DNA of 38,943 nucleotides, from NCBI GenBank assembly GCA_003139355.1, contig PLIM01000095.1, positions 1-38,943 of the forward strand, in the 5' to 3' direction. The position numbers and the translations under genes were made by a program. The DNA comes from Acidimicrobiaceae bacterium (GTDB taxonomy: Bacteria > Actinomycetota > Acidimicrobiia > Acidimicrobiales > Bog-793). The notes under the pieces were generated by a model that worked only from the letters and a program-made list of their open reading frames with translations, was not told where the DNA came from and ran no database searches. Of this stretch, positions 19,212-28,707 are shown piece after piece (the first letter of the stretch is position 1; the number at the start of each line of letters is the position of its first letter).

Positions 19212-20758
19212 CAAGCTCGTTCCCCTACCTCACGACACTCATCCTCGTACCGGCCGGGGCGGCAGTCGTTGTAGCCCTTGTCCCGAGTGCTCAGCGCCGG
19301 GCGGTGCAAGTGGTCGGCTTCGTCGCCTCGCTCGCGGTTCTCGGCTTTGCCTCGGCGGCGACCGTGGCCTTCACCGCCGGCTATGGCGGTTACCAGTTCG
19401 TCTCCAGCCACCAGTGGATCGCCGCCTTCGGGATCTCCTGGAGCCTCGGGATGGACGGCATCTCGCTCTTCCTCGTCTTGATGACCGCGCTGCTGTTCCC
19501 GATCGCTCTCGCGGCTTCCGGCGACAGGGCAGGCGACAAGTCGTTCGTCGCTTGGATCCTCGTGCTCGAAGCGGGGTGCCTCGGGGGCTTCCTCGCCCTC
19601 GACCTGCTGCTCTTCTTCGTCTTCTTCGAGCTCACTCTCGTGCCCGTGTACTTCTTGATCGCCGGGTGGGGACACGAACGGCGTGGGTACGCGGCCGGGA
19701 AGTTCTTCCTGTACACCCTCGGTGCTTCCGCCTTCTTGTTCGTCGGCATCCTTGCGCTCGCCGCAATTCACGCCTCGCAGACCGGAGTGACGACCTTCGA
19801 CGTGAGGGCGCTGGCCGACACCCACCTGTCGGGGACCGCCGGTGTCCTCCTGTTCCTCGCCTTCACCGCGGCCTTCGCGGTGAAGATGCCCCTCTTCCCG
19901 TTCCATACCTGGTCGCCGGATGCCTACCGCGAGGCGCCCGCGGCGGGCTCGCTGCTTCTCGCCGGGGTCATGGCCAAGCTCGGCGCCTACGGCATCATCC
20001 GTTTCGACCTTGCCTTGTTCCCGAGGGCAGTTGTCACCTTGGCGCCCCTCCTGATCACTCTCGGGACGATCGGCATCATTTACGGCGCCGTCGTGGCGGC
20101 GGTGGAGCGTGACTTGAAGCGCCTCGTCGCGTACTCGTCGCTGGCGCACCTCGGCTTCATCGTGATCGGCGCGTTCGCCCTCAGCCGCGAGGCGTTGACC
20201 GGCGCGGTCCTGCAGATGGTCAACCACGGCCTCTACACAGCGGCGCTGTTCATCCTCATTGCCGTGATCTACCGGCGGCTCGGCAGCTTCTCGGTCCGCG
20301 ACATGCGCGGCCTGCAGCGCCGCGTGCCGATCCTGGCGGGGGTGTTCACGGTCGTGATGCTCGCTTCGATCGGTGTCCCGGGGTTGAACGGCTTCGTCGG
20401 GGAGTTCCTGATCCTTGCCGGGACGTTCCTCACCCACCGGTGGTGGGCCGTCGTGGCGACTGCGGGTGTCGTCCTTGCCGCCGTCTATCTCTTGTGGGCC
20501 TACCAGCAGGCCTTCCAGGGCAAGCCCACCGTCGAGCCGGGCGCGATCCGTGACCTCTCCTGGCGTGAGGGTCTCACTTTGGCCCCGCTCGTCGTCCTGA
20601 TCGTGCTGTTGGGCATCTTCCCGGGGCCGCTGCTGAATCGCATCGGCCCTTCGGTCACCCGGGTCGTCACTCATGTGGAGGTCGTGGCGCATCAGCGTCC
20701 GCCGCAAGTCGGAGCGCCTGGCGTGGCAGTGCGGCAAGTTGGGGGAGCGCAACGATGA
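19208..20758 (+). CDS. nuoM: NADH-quinone oxidoreductase subunit M
   Basis: FFELTLVPVYFLIAGWG, MPLFPFHTWSPDAYREAPAAGSLLLAGVMAKLGAYG; ATGA overlap with nuoL. Confidence 0.95.
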   Translation: MTSSFPYLTTLILVPAGAAVVVALVPSAQRRAVQVVGFVASLAVLGFASAATVAFTAGYGGYQFVSSHQWIAAFGISWSLGMDGISLFLVLMTALLFPIALAASGDRAGDKSFVAWILVLEAGCLGGFLALDLLLFFVFFELTLVPVYFLIAGWGHERRGYAAGKFFLYTLGASAFLFVGILALAAIHASQTGVTTFDVRALADTHLSGTAGVLLFLAFTAAFAVKMPLFPFHTWSPDAYREAPAAGSLLLAGVMAKLGAYGIIRFDLALFPRAVVTLAPLLITLGTIGIIYGAVVAAVERDLKRLVAYSSLAHLGFIVIGAFALSREALTGAVLQMVNHGLYTAALFILIAVIYRRLGSFSVRDMRGLQRRVPILAGVFTVVMLASIGVPGLNGFVGEFLILAGTFLTHRWWAVVATAGVVLAAVYLLWAYQQAFQGKPTVEPGAIRDLSWREGLTLAPLVVLIVLLGIFPGPLLNRIGPSVTRVVTHVEVVAHQRPPQVGAPGVAVRQVGGAQR

Positions 20759-22365
20759 GCCTGGTCGCCGGCGTGCCGATTCTGTCCAGCCTGGTTGCCT
20801 CGGTGACCTTCGTCACTCCTCACGTGAACTACGTGGCGATTCTTCCCGAGCTGATCCTCATCGGCGGAGCGCTCGTGCTGCTCGTCTCCGGCCAGCTCGT
20901 CTTCGCGAAGGTGCCGACGGCTTTCTACTCGGTCGGCTCTGGCGCGGTCGCTGCGGCGGCGCTCGCCGCTTCGCTCGTGCTGTGGCACGACGTGCAGGCT
21001 CGAGGGCCGTTCACGGCGATCGCGGACTCCGTGGCTGTCGACGGTTTCGCGATCGTGTTCTTGGTGCTCGTGTCGTGCATCTTGATCCTCGGCTCGGTCA
21101 TCGCCAACGACTTCCTGATCCGTGAGGGAACCAGCGGACCCGAGTACCACGTGCTGGCGCTGCTGGCGGGCTCAGGCGCCATGCTCATGGCCTCAGCCAA
21201 CGATCTCATCCTCATCTTTGTGGCCCTCGAGATCATGTCGATCCCGCTTTACGTCCTCGCCGGGATGGATCTGAAGCGTCGCGAGTCGGGCGAGGCCGCC
21301 ATGAAGTACTTCGTTCTCGGGGCATTCTCCTCGGCGATCTTCGTGTATGGGATCGCTCTGGTCTACGGAGCGACAGGGTCGGTCAACCTGCCGCAGATCG
21401 CGTCCTACCTGAGCTCCAACTTCGTCATGTCCAATGGCGTCCTGCTCGCCGGGCTTGGCCTGTTGCTCGTCGGCTTCGGCTTCAAGGTGTCGGCAGTGCC
21501 GTTCCACATGTGGACGCCGGACGTTTACCAGGGCGCCCCGACGCCCGTGACCGGGTTCATGATCGCCATCGCCAAGGCCGGCGGCTTTGCCGCTCTGCTA
21601 CGAGTCTTCTTCTCCACCTTCGGCACGCTTCGCACCGATTGGCAGCCGCTGTTGTGGGTGATTGCCATCGTCACGCTTCTCCTCGGTGCGATCGGAGGCC
21701 TCGTCCAACACGATGTGAAGCGGATGCTCGCGTACTCCTCGATCAACCATGCCGGGTTCATCCTCGTCGGCCTGGCGGCCGCAACCGCCCAGGGGATCTC
21801 CGGAAGCGTCTATTACGTCTTCGTGTACGCGTTTCTGGTCCTCGGGAGCTTCGCGGTGATCACGGTTGTCGGCGGCCGGGGAGACCTCGAGCACGACCTC
21901 GATGCCTATCGCGGCCTCGGTCGTCGCCAGCCGGCACTGGCCCTCGCGTTCACCTTGCTGCTCCTCGGCCAGACCGGGGTCCCGTTCACGACGGGCTTTC
22001 TGGCCAAGCTGTACGTTATATCGGCCGCGGTGCGTGCCCATTCGTACGCGCTTGCCATCGTCGCCATGCTGTCGGCGACCATCGCCGCCGCGTTCTACCT
22101 GCGCCTCGTCTTCCTCATGTACGGCGTCCGGCTGCCGTTCGGGACGGGGAGCGACGCGGGCTCGCTGTCGTTGTCGATCACCGGAGACGAGCCCGACGCT
22201 TTGGAGCCCGCTCAGGCGGCGCCACGCAGGGCGAACCTCGGACCCGTCAGTGTGCCGGGCCCGACGGCGCTTGCGATCCTGGTCACCGTCGCGGTCACGA
22301 TCGTGTTCGGGATCTGGCCGGGCCCGCTTGTCGACTTCGTGAGGGCCGCAGGCTTGCTGTTCTGA
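20755..22365 (+). CDS. nuoN: NADH-quinone oxidoreductase subunit N
   Basis: FVALEIMSIPLYVLAGMDLKRRESGEAAMKYFVLGAFSSA, VPFHMWTPDVYQGAPTPVTGFM; ATGA overlap with nuoM. Confidence 0.95.
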   Translation: MSLVAGVPILSSLVASVTFVTPHVNYVAILPELILIGGALVLLVSGQLVFAKVPTAFYSVGSGAVAAAALAASLVLWHDVQARGPFTAIADSVAVDGFAIVFLVLVSCILILGSVIANDFLIREGTSGPEYHVLALLAGSGAMLMASANDLILIFVALEIMSIPLYVLAGMDLKRRESGEAAMKYFVLGAFSSAIFVYGIALVYGATGSVNLPQIASYLSSNFVMSNGVLLAGLGLLLVGFGFKVSAVPFHMWTPDVYQGAPTPVTGFMIAIAKAGGFAALLRVFFSTFGTLRTDWQPLLWVIAIVTLLLGAIGGLVQHDVKRMLAYSSINHAGFILVGLAAATAQGISGSVYYVFVYAFLVLGSFAVITVVGGRGDLEHDLDAYRGLGRRQPALALAFTLLLLGQTGVPFTTGFLAKLYVISAAVRAHSYALAIVAMLSATIAAAFYLRLVFLMYGVRLPFGTGSDAGSLSLSITGDEPDALEPAQAAPRRANLGPVSVPGPTALAILVTVAVTIVFGIWPGPLVDFVRAAGLLF

Positions 22366-22378
22366 GCCCGTCGGGCTC
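22364..22378. terminator. possible short terminator hairpin at nuoN 3' end
   Basis: inverted repeat GAGCCC-gtc-GGGCTC overlapping the nuoN stop, between convergent genes; no clear U-tract. Confidence 0.3.
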
Positions 22379-22402
22379 GCCCGGGGCCCTGTAGCCGCCG
22401 CG

Positions 22403-25400
22403 TCAAGCCGAGCGGTGGCCCGAGAGTTGCCTTGTTGATCCCGTCGCGCCGGGCAAGGACGCGCCCCGGTTCTCGGTGCCGTCGTCGGTGCCAGGAGGTT
22501 GGAAGAACCTCCCGATCAGAGGCAGCTCCCAGAAAGACTCGGCCCGGGCGATGGCGAGCGCCGTCGGCAGCGTGTTGCCGGCTGTGTCCCACACCACGTA
22601 GCGCGGCAGCCACTCCGGCCCGAACTTCGCGTTGAAGCGCCAGAGAGACTCGATCTGCATCGAGTCCGACATCCGCCTCAGAAGCCAGCGCTGGATGCTG
22701 CTTCCGTCCTCGCCGGCGAGGATGGCCCGCATGGTCGCGAAGTTGAGCCCGAGGTGCTCGTCTCCGGCGGTGCACAGCCGCTCGATCGTGCGGACGAGGA
22801 TGAAGTCGAGCAGACCGTTGGGATGATCGCCGTCGTCACGGCGCATGAGGTCGAGCGAGTAGCCGTGAATGCCGGGTGCAGGGACGAACTGGCAGAACGC
22901 CACTGGGCCGCCGTCGGGCCCGTGCGCGACCGCGAGCAGGAGGCCCTGGTCGCGAGGGTCGAAGATGCGCCCGAGCGTCATCGAGAAACCGCGTTCGACC
23001 TCGCCCCGGCGTCTCTTGACCATCACGGCCCGCACAGCGTCCTCGAGGGCTGGATCCATCCGGGCCGGGTCGTGGAAGGAGATCGTGTAGCCGTGGTTCG
23101 CGATCCGGTTGACCGCCTGGCGCAGGCCCTTGCGCGCACCGCCTTCCAGCGAGAAGGTCCGTACGTCCACGACGCCCTCGTCGCCGATGTAGCGCTCGTG
23201 CATGCCGGCTCGCCGGTAGGCACCCAGCCACTCCTCACCGGCCCCGAGCACGGCCACCGACCAGCCACGGTCGTCCGCGTAGCGGCGAAACGCCGACCAG
23301 AGCTCGTCGCGCTCCTCGGGCGCGCAGATCGGGTCGGGGGAGACCAGGCAGATGCCGCCGTAGATCGCGTACGCCACGAGGCCGTCGCGTTCGAGGAAGG
23401 CCTGCTTGTCGCTCCGCAGCGCGAAGTAGTCGAGCGTGCCCATGCTTCGCCGGCGGACTACGTCGGCAGCGCGCTCGGTCGTGTCCGTGCGCCCACTCGA
23501 ACGGCGCCGCTCGACGACGGGCCGGAACACGAGCACGAGAGCAACAGACGCCAGCCCGAGCCCGATGGCGAGCAGGGCGGGGTACAAGAAGGAGTCCACT
23601 CGAGGATTGAGAGCCACGGTCCGGATGCCGACGAGCCGCCCGGCGGTGGCCCACCAGGCCTCCGCCCAGGAGATCGGGCGACCGCCGCGATGGGTCGGGA
23701 TCACGTCCCAGAGGACCGTTGCCCCGATGAAGGTGACACCCAGGACACCGCCGAGGAGCGTCGCGAGGCCGGCCCGTAGCGAAGGCAGGTCGAAGCGCGC
23801 CCGGAAGGACTTGCGCGCCCACCACAGCACGGCCACGAAGACGAGGGCGGCGATCGACTGGACCACGTCGCCATGTCGGATCAGGTGCAGTGCAACCGTG
23901 CCGGCGAGCAGCAGGATCGAGACGAGCCAAGCCGAGCGTTGGCCACGCCGGACGCCGCGGGCGACTGCGAGCAGGCCGACGCCCGCGAGCGCAACGAGAG
24001 CACCGGCGGCCTCGCTCACCCCGAGAGGGATGTAGCCGAGCAAGGGATGCAGTCGTCCGCGGACCTGCGGTGGCACGACGGCCGAGACGAGGTCGGTGAG
24101 GCCCAGGATCGCGATGCCGGCCGCGGCGAGCCTCCGCACCCGGCGAAGGCTGCGGGCCGGATCGGCGACCGGTGGCCAGACGAGGCCCCCGGGGAAGGAG
24201 GCGACGACCGCAGGTGCACCGCCGCCGTGCGGCAGGCGTCCGGCCGCGAAGCGCTCCAACACTGTCACCGGACGCACGTAGCTACGGGCGAGAAGCAGCC
24301 TTGCGTGCACCTGTGCGCCCGCCTCGATCTCGATCCAGGAGATCTGTTGGAGATGGACGAAGACCGGAGGCAGGCCGAGCCGGGAAGCTCGTTCCTCGAC
24401 GACTTCGCCGCATGAGCCGGCGTTTGCGTAAAAGCCGGTGCCGACCCTGGCGAGCTCGGGTTGGAGGGTGTGGCCGGTGACCAGGCCAACACCACCGGCA
24501 GCCAGGATCGGGCGGGCCGCCTCACGGGCGCCGTCGTTGGCCCGCTGGGCGGAGGGGCCCAGCAGCGAACGCCCAGCCGAATGCCAGACCCTGTGATTGA
24601 ACACGGCGAGCACGATCCCCGCCACGATCACCTCGGCCGCGAGGGTGAGCCCCAACCCGAGGAGCCGGGACGAGAAGGGCTCGAGCTTCTTCGGCATGCC
24701 GAACAACCAGTAGTCGGGGAGCCTCGTGAACAGGGCGACCGCGATGGGAAGCAAGAGCCACCACAGCCATCGCACGACGCGGCGATAGGCGAAGCGCGAG
24801 GCGACGAAACGGGGAAAGCCCGAGGGATCCGCCAGCCGGTCGATGCCGCCGAGCCACGTCGAGGTCGACCCGGCCAGAGTGGGCAGGATCTCCGTCAAGG
24901 CATGGTGGCCGAGCGGCGTGTCGCGTCGATCGGCCGGGTCGGCGAAGGCGTTGCGCTCGTCGAATCGCCAGCCGGGCTCGATGCAGACCTGCTTGGGCCC
25001 GGAGGCCGTCGCCACCTGCAGCTGTGCGGTGAGCGCGACCTCAAGACCGGCGGCGACGACAGCGGCATTCGCCACCGGGTCGTAGAGGACCGCCCGGTCG
25101 CGGGTGCCAGGCAGGAGTATGGCCCGGCGACCGCAGTCCGCAGCCAGATAGGCGGCGAGCGCCTGGCGCAGCTCCTGGTGCGCCCCGAGAGCCGCAGTCG
25201 GGTCACCCTCGTTGGGGGCGAGAAAGTCGAACGCGTTGCCGGCGATGACAAGGGCGCCTGGGCCCTCGGCCAGCTCGAGCGCGCGGGCGAGCTCCACCGA
25301 TGTGTGCCCGGATACCTCCGTCCGCTTCGCGCCCAGGAAGAGGTCGCTCACGACGATCACGCGCCAGCCGGCGGGGACAGCCAAGCAGGCGACGCTGGAG

Positions 25401-25411
25401 TACTCGGGCAT
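22403..25411 (-). CDS. fusion protein: degenerate calcineurin-like phosphoesterase domain + transmembrane segments + DUF2156/MprF-type phosphatidylglycerol lysyltransferase C-terminal domain
   Basis: ATG at 25411 with upstream GGAGGG; N-term VVSDLFLGAK...IAGNAFDFLAP...LPGTRDRAVL...VTGHTLQPE...YANAGSCGE; multiple hydrophobic segments; C-term DYFALRSDKQAFLERDGLVAYAIYGGICLVSPDPICAPEER...GLNFATM...SLWRFNAKFGPEWLPRYVV. Confidence 0.85.
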   Translation of the reverse strand: MPEYSSVACLAVPAGWRVIVVSDLFLGAKRTEVSGHTSVELARALELAEGPGALVIAGNAFDFLAPNEGDPTAALGAHQELRQALAAYLAADCGRRAILLPGTRDRAVLYDPVANAAVVAAGLEVALTAQLQVATASGPKQVCIEPGWRFDERNAFADPADRRDTPLGHHALTEILPTLAGSTSTWLGGIDRLADPSGFPRFVASRFAYRRVVRWLWWLLLPIAVALFTRLPDYWLFGMPKKLEPFSSRLLGLGLTLAAEVIVAGIVLAVFNHRVWHSAGRSLLGPSAQRANDGAREAARPILAAGGVGLVTGHTLQPELARVGTGFYANAGSCGEVVEERASRLGLPPVFVHLQQISWIEIEAGAQVHARLLLARSYVRPVTVLERFAAGRLPHGGGAPAVVASFPGGLVWPPVADPARSLRRVRRLAAAGIAILGLTDLVSAVVPPQVRGRLHPLLGYIPLGVSEAAGALVALAGVGLLAVARGVRRGQRSAWLVSILLLAGTVALHLIRHGDVVQSIAALVFVAVLWWARKSFRARFDLPSLRAGLATLLGGVLGVTFIGATVLWDVIPTHRGGRPISWAEAWWATAGRLVGIRTVALNPRVDSFLYPALLAIGLGLASVALVLVFRPVVERRRSSGRTDTTERAADVVRRRSMGTLDYFALRSDKQAFLERDGLVAYAIYGGICLVSPDPICAPEERDELWSAFRRYADDRGWSVAVLGAGEEWLGAYRRAGMHERYIGDEGVVDVRTFSLEGGARKGLRQAVNRIANHGYTISFHDPARMDPALEDAVRAVMVKRRRGEVERGFSMTLGRIFDPRDQGLLLAVAHGPDGGPVAFCQFVPAPGIHGYSLDLMRRDDGDHPNGLLDFILVRTIERLCTAGDEHLGLNFATMRAILAGEDGSSIQRWLLRRMSDSMQIESLWRFNAKFGPEWLPRYVVWDTAGNTLPTALAIARAESFWELPLIGRFFQPPGTDDGTENRGASLPGATGSTRQLSGHRSA

Positions 25412-25539
25412 CGGCCCTCCATTGTTGCAGTCAGCCAGGCGGCCGATCGTTAGCGTGGGCCACCGGTCCAGGTGGAGCCGGCGTGCGGCCGGTACCGGAC
25501 GGACCGGCGTGAGCGAGCGCAGCCATGACGGAGGGGACG

Positions 25540-27534
25540 ATGAGCGACGCGACCGGAGACGGAGGCCAACTGCGAGGCGCCGTGATCGAGGACTACCTTG
25601 CAGAGCTACGGACCTTCCCGCCACCGGAGGAGTTCGCTCGCTCGGCGGTTGTGCGCGACCGGACCATGTACGAGCGAGCGGCGGCCGACCCTGCGGAGTT
25701 CTGGGCCGAGCAGGCCAGGGCCTTGACCTGGTTCGAGCCTTGGGAGCAGGTTCTCGACTGGCAGCTGCCGTTCGCGAAATGGTTCGTCGGTGGCCGGTTG
25801 AACATCGCCTTCAACTGCCTTGACCGTCACGTCGAAGCCGGCATCGGCGACCGGGTGGCGTTCCTCTTCGAAGGCGAGCCCGGAGACCGTCGCACGATCA
25901 CCTATGCGGAGCTCCTCGACGAGGTAGGCAGGTGCGCCAACGCGATGCGCGCCCTCGGCATCGAGCGAGGTGACCGCGTGGCCATCTACATGCCCATGAT
26001 CCCGGAGCTTCCGGTCGCGATGCTGGCGTGCGCACGGATCGGGGCCGCGCACTCCGTCGTGTTCGGCGGCTTCTCCGCCGAGGCCTTGCGCGATCGGATC
26101 GAGGACGCGAGCGCCAGGTTGCTCATCACCGCCGACGGGGGTTGGCGTCGCGGGCAGGCCGTCGAACTGAAGCCGAACGCCGACCACGCGCTCTCGAAGG
26201 GCGCCCAGTCCATCGAGAGCGTGCTCGTCGTGCGCCGGCTCGGCGATGCCGCGAGGAATCTCGTCATGCAAGCGGGACGAGACCACTGGTGGCACGAGCT
26301 GGTGTCCAGCCAGGACCCGCACAGCCCGGCGGAGGCGATGGATGCCGAGGACCTGCTCTTCCTGCTCTACACCTCGGGGACGACGGCCCGCCCGAAAGGG
26401 ATCATGCACACCACTGGGGGTTACCTCACCCAAGTCGCCTTCACTCACCGGACAGTCTTCGATCTGAAGCCCGAGACCGATGTCTACTGGTGCGCCGCCG
26501 ACATCGGCTGGGTCACCGGCCACAGCTACATCGTCTACGGGCCGCTCGCGAACGGGGCCACGAGCGTCCTTTACGAGGGGACACCGGATTTTCCCGAGCG
26601 GGACCGCTGGTGGTCGATCATCGAGCGCTACGGGGTCACGACGCTCTACACGGCGCCCACGGCGATTCGCACCTTCATGAAGTGGGGGGCGGCCCACCCC
26701 GCGGCACACGACCTGTCGAGCCTGCGACTGCTCGGCTCGGTAGGTGAGCCGATCAACCCCGAGGCCTGGATCTGGTACTGGGAGCAGATCGGCGGTGGCC
26801 GCTGCCCTGTCGTCGACACGTGGTGGCAGACCGAGACCGGTGCCATCATGATCTCGCCGCTGCCGGGGGTCACGACCTTGAAGCCCGGAAGCGCGACGTT
26901 CCCGTTGCCGGGCACCGGCGCCGAGGTGGTCGACGACGCCGGCAAGACCGTGGTGCACGGTGGCGGCTACCTCACCCTCACTCGCCCCTGGCCGGCCATG
27001 TTGCGGGGCATCTACGGCGACCCGGAACGCTACCGGCAGACGTACTGGAGCCGCTTCGAAGGCCGCTACTTCGCAGGCGACGGGGCCAAGGTCGACGACG
27101 ACGGATACCTGTGGCTCCTCGGGCGTGTCGACGACGTCATGAACGTGTCGGGCCACCGCGTTTCCACGACCGAGGTCGAGTCCGCGCTCGTCGACCACCC
27201 GAGCGTGGCAGAGGCGGCGGTCATCGGTGCCAACGACGCCACGACCGGGCAGGCCATCGTCGCGTTCGTCACCTTGAGGCTCGGCGTGGAGGTGGGCAGC
27301 GAGCACGGGGAGGTCCTACGCGCGCACGTCGTCGAGAAGATCGGGGCCCTTGCCCGGCCGCGGGTCATCATCTTCACCGACGATCTGCCGAAGACACGCT
27401 CGGGCAAGATCATGCGGCGGCTTCTGAGGGACGTGGCCGAGGGCCGAGACGTCGGCGACACGACCACCCTGGCTGATCCCGCCATCGTGGCCGAGCTCCG
27501 TCGCCGCGCCAGGACAGGCTCCGGCGAGGAATGA
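25540..27534 (+). CDS. acs: acetyl-/acyl-CoA synthetase (AMP-forming)
   Basis: AMP-binding motif [53 protein letters not shown] 25540 has a good SD (ggagggg), ATG 25525 is an in-frame alternative. Confidence 0.92.
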   Translation: MSDATGDGGQLRGAVIEDYLAELRTFPPPEEFARSAVVRDRTMYERAAADPAEFWAEQARALTWFEPWEQVLDWQLPFAKWFVGGRLNIAFNCLDRHVEAGIGDRVAFLFEGEPGDRRTITYAELLDEVGRCANAMRALGIERGDRVAIYMPMIPELPVAMLACARIGAAHSVVFGGFSAEALRDRIEDASARLLITADGGWRRGQAVELKPNADHALSKGAQSIESVLVVRRLGDAARNLVMQAGRDHWWHELVSSQDPHSPAEAMDAEDLLFLLYTSGTTARPKGIMHTTGGYLTQVAFTHRTVFDLKPETDVYWCAADIGWVTGHSYIVYGPLANGATSVLYEGTPDFPERDRWWSIIERYGVTTLYTAPTAIRTFMKWGAAHPAAHDLSSLRLLGSVGEPINPEAWIWYWEQIGGGRCPVVDTWWQTETGAIMISPLPGVTTLKPGSATFPLPGTGAEVVDDAGKTVVHGGGYLTLTRPWPAMLRGIYGDPERYRQTYWSRFEGRYFAGDGAKVDDDGYLWLLGRVDDVMNVSGHRVSTTEVESALVDHPSVAEAAVIGANDATTGQAIVAFVTLRLGVEVGSEHGEVLRAHVVEKIGALARPRVIIFTDDLPKTRSGKIMRRLLRDVAEGRDVGDTTTLADPAIVAELRRRARTGSGEE

Positions 27535-28028
27535 GCGCCGGAGCGGACTATCCGCGGACCTGGACCTGGCGCGCGGCTGCCAAAGCATCCGGTCCCGCCG
27601 TCGTCTTCGACATCGACGGAGTGCTCGCGGACGCGTCGGGCCGTCAGCACCACCTGGCCGGCCTACGGCGCGATTGGGACGCGTTCTTCGCCGAATGTGG
27701 CGAGGACCCGATCATCCCGCAGGTCGCCCGGCTGCTCGAGCTTGTTTCGCCTGAGCTCGTGGTGATCCTGCTCACCGCCCGCCCGGCACGCGTGCGTGCA
27801 CAGACCCTGGAGTGGCTCGCGTCCCACGGTCTGGGCTACGACCTGCTCATCATGCGCGAGACCGGAGACCGCCGGCCGGCGCGCGACTTGAAACGAGCCG
27901 AAATACTGGGGCTGAGGACGTACGGTTTCGAACTACGCCTGGCCGTGGAGGACGATCCCGCCAGCCTCGAGATGTTCGAGTCCGAGGGCGTCCCATGCCT
28001 GTACGTCCACTCGGGCTACTACGGCTGA
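27531..28028 (+). CDS. HAD-like hydrolase / polynucleotide kinase 3'-phosphatase-like protein
   Basis: FDIDGVLAD motif [35 protein letters not shown] overlap with the acs stop. Confidence 0.75.
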   Translation: MSAGADYPRTWTWRAAAKASGPAVVFDIDGVLADASGRQHHLAGLRRDWDAFFAECGEDPIIPQVARLLELVSPELVVILLTARPARVRAQTLEWLASHGLGYDLLIMRETGDRRPARDLKRAEILGLRTYGFELRLAVEDDPASLEMFESEGVPCLYVHSGYYG

Positions 28029-28034
28029 GGGCCT

Positions 28035-28523
28035 TCAGTCGCGGAAGTTCCCGAACTGCAGGGGAATGTCGAGGTCCTGTTCCTTGAGGGCTGCGATCAC
28101 AGCCTGTAGGTCGTCACGCTTCTTGCCCGTGACGCGGACTTGATCACCCTGGGTCTGGGACTGGATGCCCTTCAGGGCGAGGTCCTTGATGATCTTGTTG
28201 ATCCTCTTGGCGTGGTCCGAGGAGATGCCGGCGTTCAGCGCGGCGCTCTGGCGCAGGGCGCCCTTGGACGCTTCCTCGATCTTGCCGTAGGAGACGGCCT
28301 TCAGCGACACGTGCCGGCGGACCAGCTTCTCCTCCAGGACCTGGACCAGGGCCCGCCGGCGGTCCTCGGTCGGCGCGTTCAACAGGATCTCGTTCCCCTT
28401 CAGCTCGACGCTCGCGCCGGTGTCCTTGAAGTCGAAACGGGTGGCGACCTCGCGGCTCGTCTGGTCGACTGCATTGCGCACTTCTTGCATGTCGACCTCG
28501 GAGGTGACATCGAAGCTCGGCAC
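28035..28523 (-). CDS. YajQ family nucleotide-binding protein (UPF0234)
   Basis: [33 protein letters not shown]...[27 protein letters not shown]-like; GTG start. Confidence 0.93.
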   Translation of the reverse strand: [162 protein letters not shown]

Positions 28524-28600
28524 GCACCTACGCTAGCAAGCCTGGTCGCGCCTTGGCCTTGTGGAGCGCGCCGGTTCCGGCCACTATCGTGTCCGCCGAC

Positions 28601-28682
28601 GGGTCGGTACCCAAGTGGCCAACGGGAGCAGACTGTAAATCTGCTGGCAACGCCTTCGAAGGTTCGAATCCTTCCCGGCCCA
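28601..28682 (+). tRNA. tRNA-Tyr (anticodon GTA)
   Basis: class II tRNA fold: acceptor GGGTCGG/CCGGCCC, anticodon arm GCAGACTGTAAATCTGC, long variable arm, GGTTCGAATCC T-arm; CCA incomplete. Confidence 0.93.
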
Positions 28683-28707
28683 CCGCCAAGATCGCCGACT
28701 AGAGAGG

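Noticed and set aside
19187-20752. 521-aa minus-strand ORF opposite nuoM
   Set aside because: Shadow ORF in high-GC coding DNA; highly charged nonsense-like composition antisense to a clear membrane protein.
22499-23779. 426-aa plus-strand ORF opposite the DUF2156 fusion gene
   Set aside because: Shadow ORF; the minus strand encodes a recognisable MprF-type domain here.
25606-27306. 566-aa minus-strand ORF opposite acs
   Set aside because: Antisense shadow ORF of a high-GC gene; composition (R/G/D/H-rich) and no recognisable motifs; the plus-strand acs is unambiguous.
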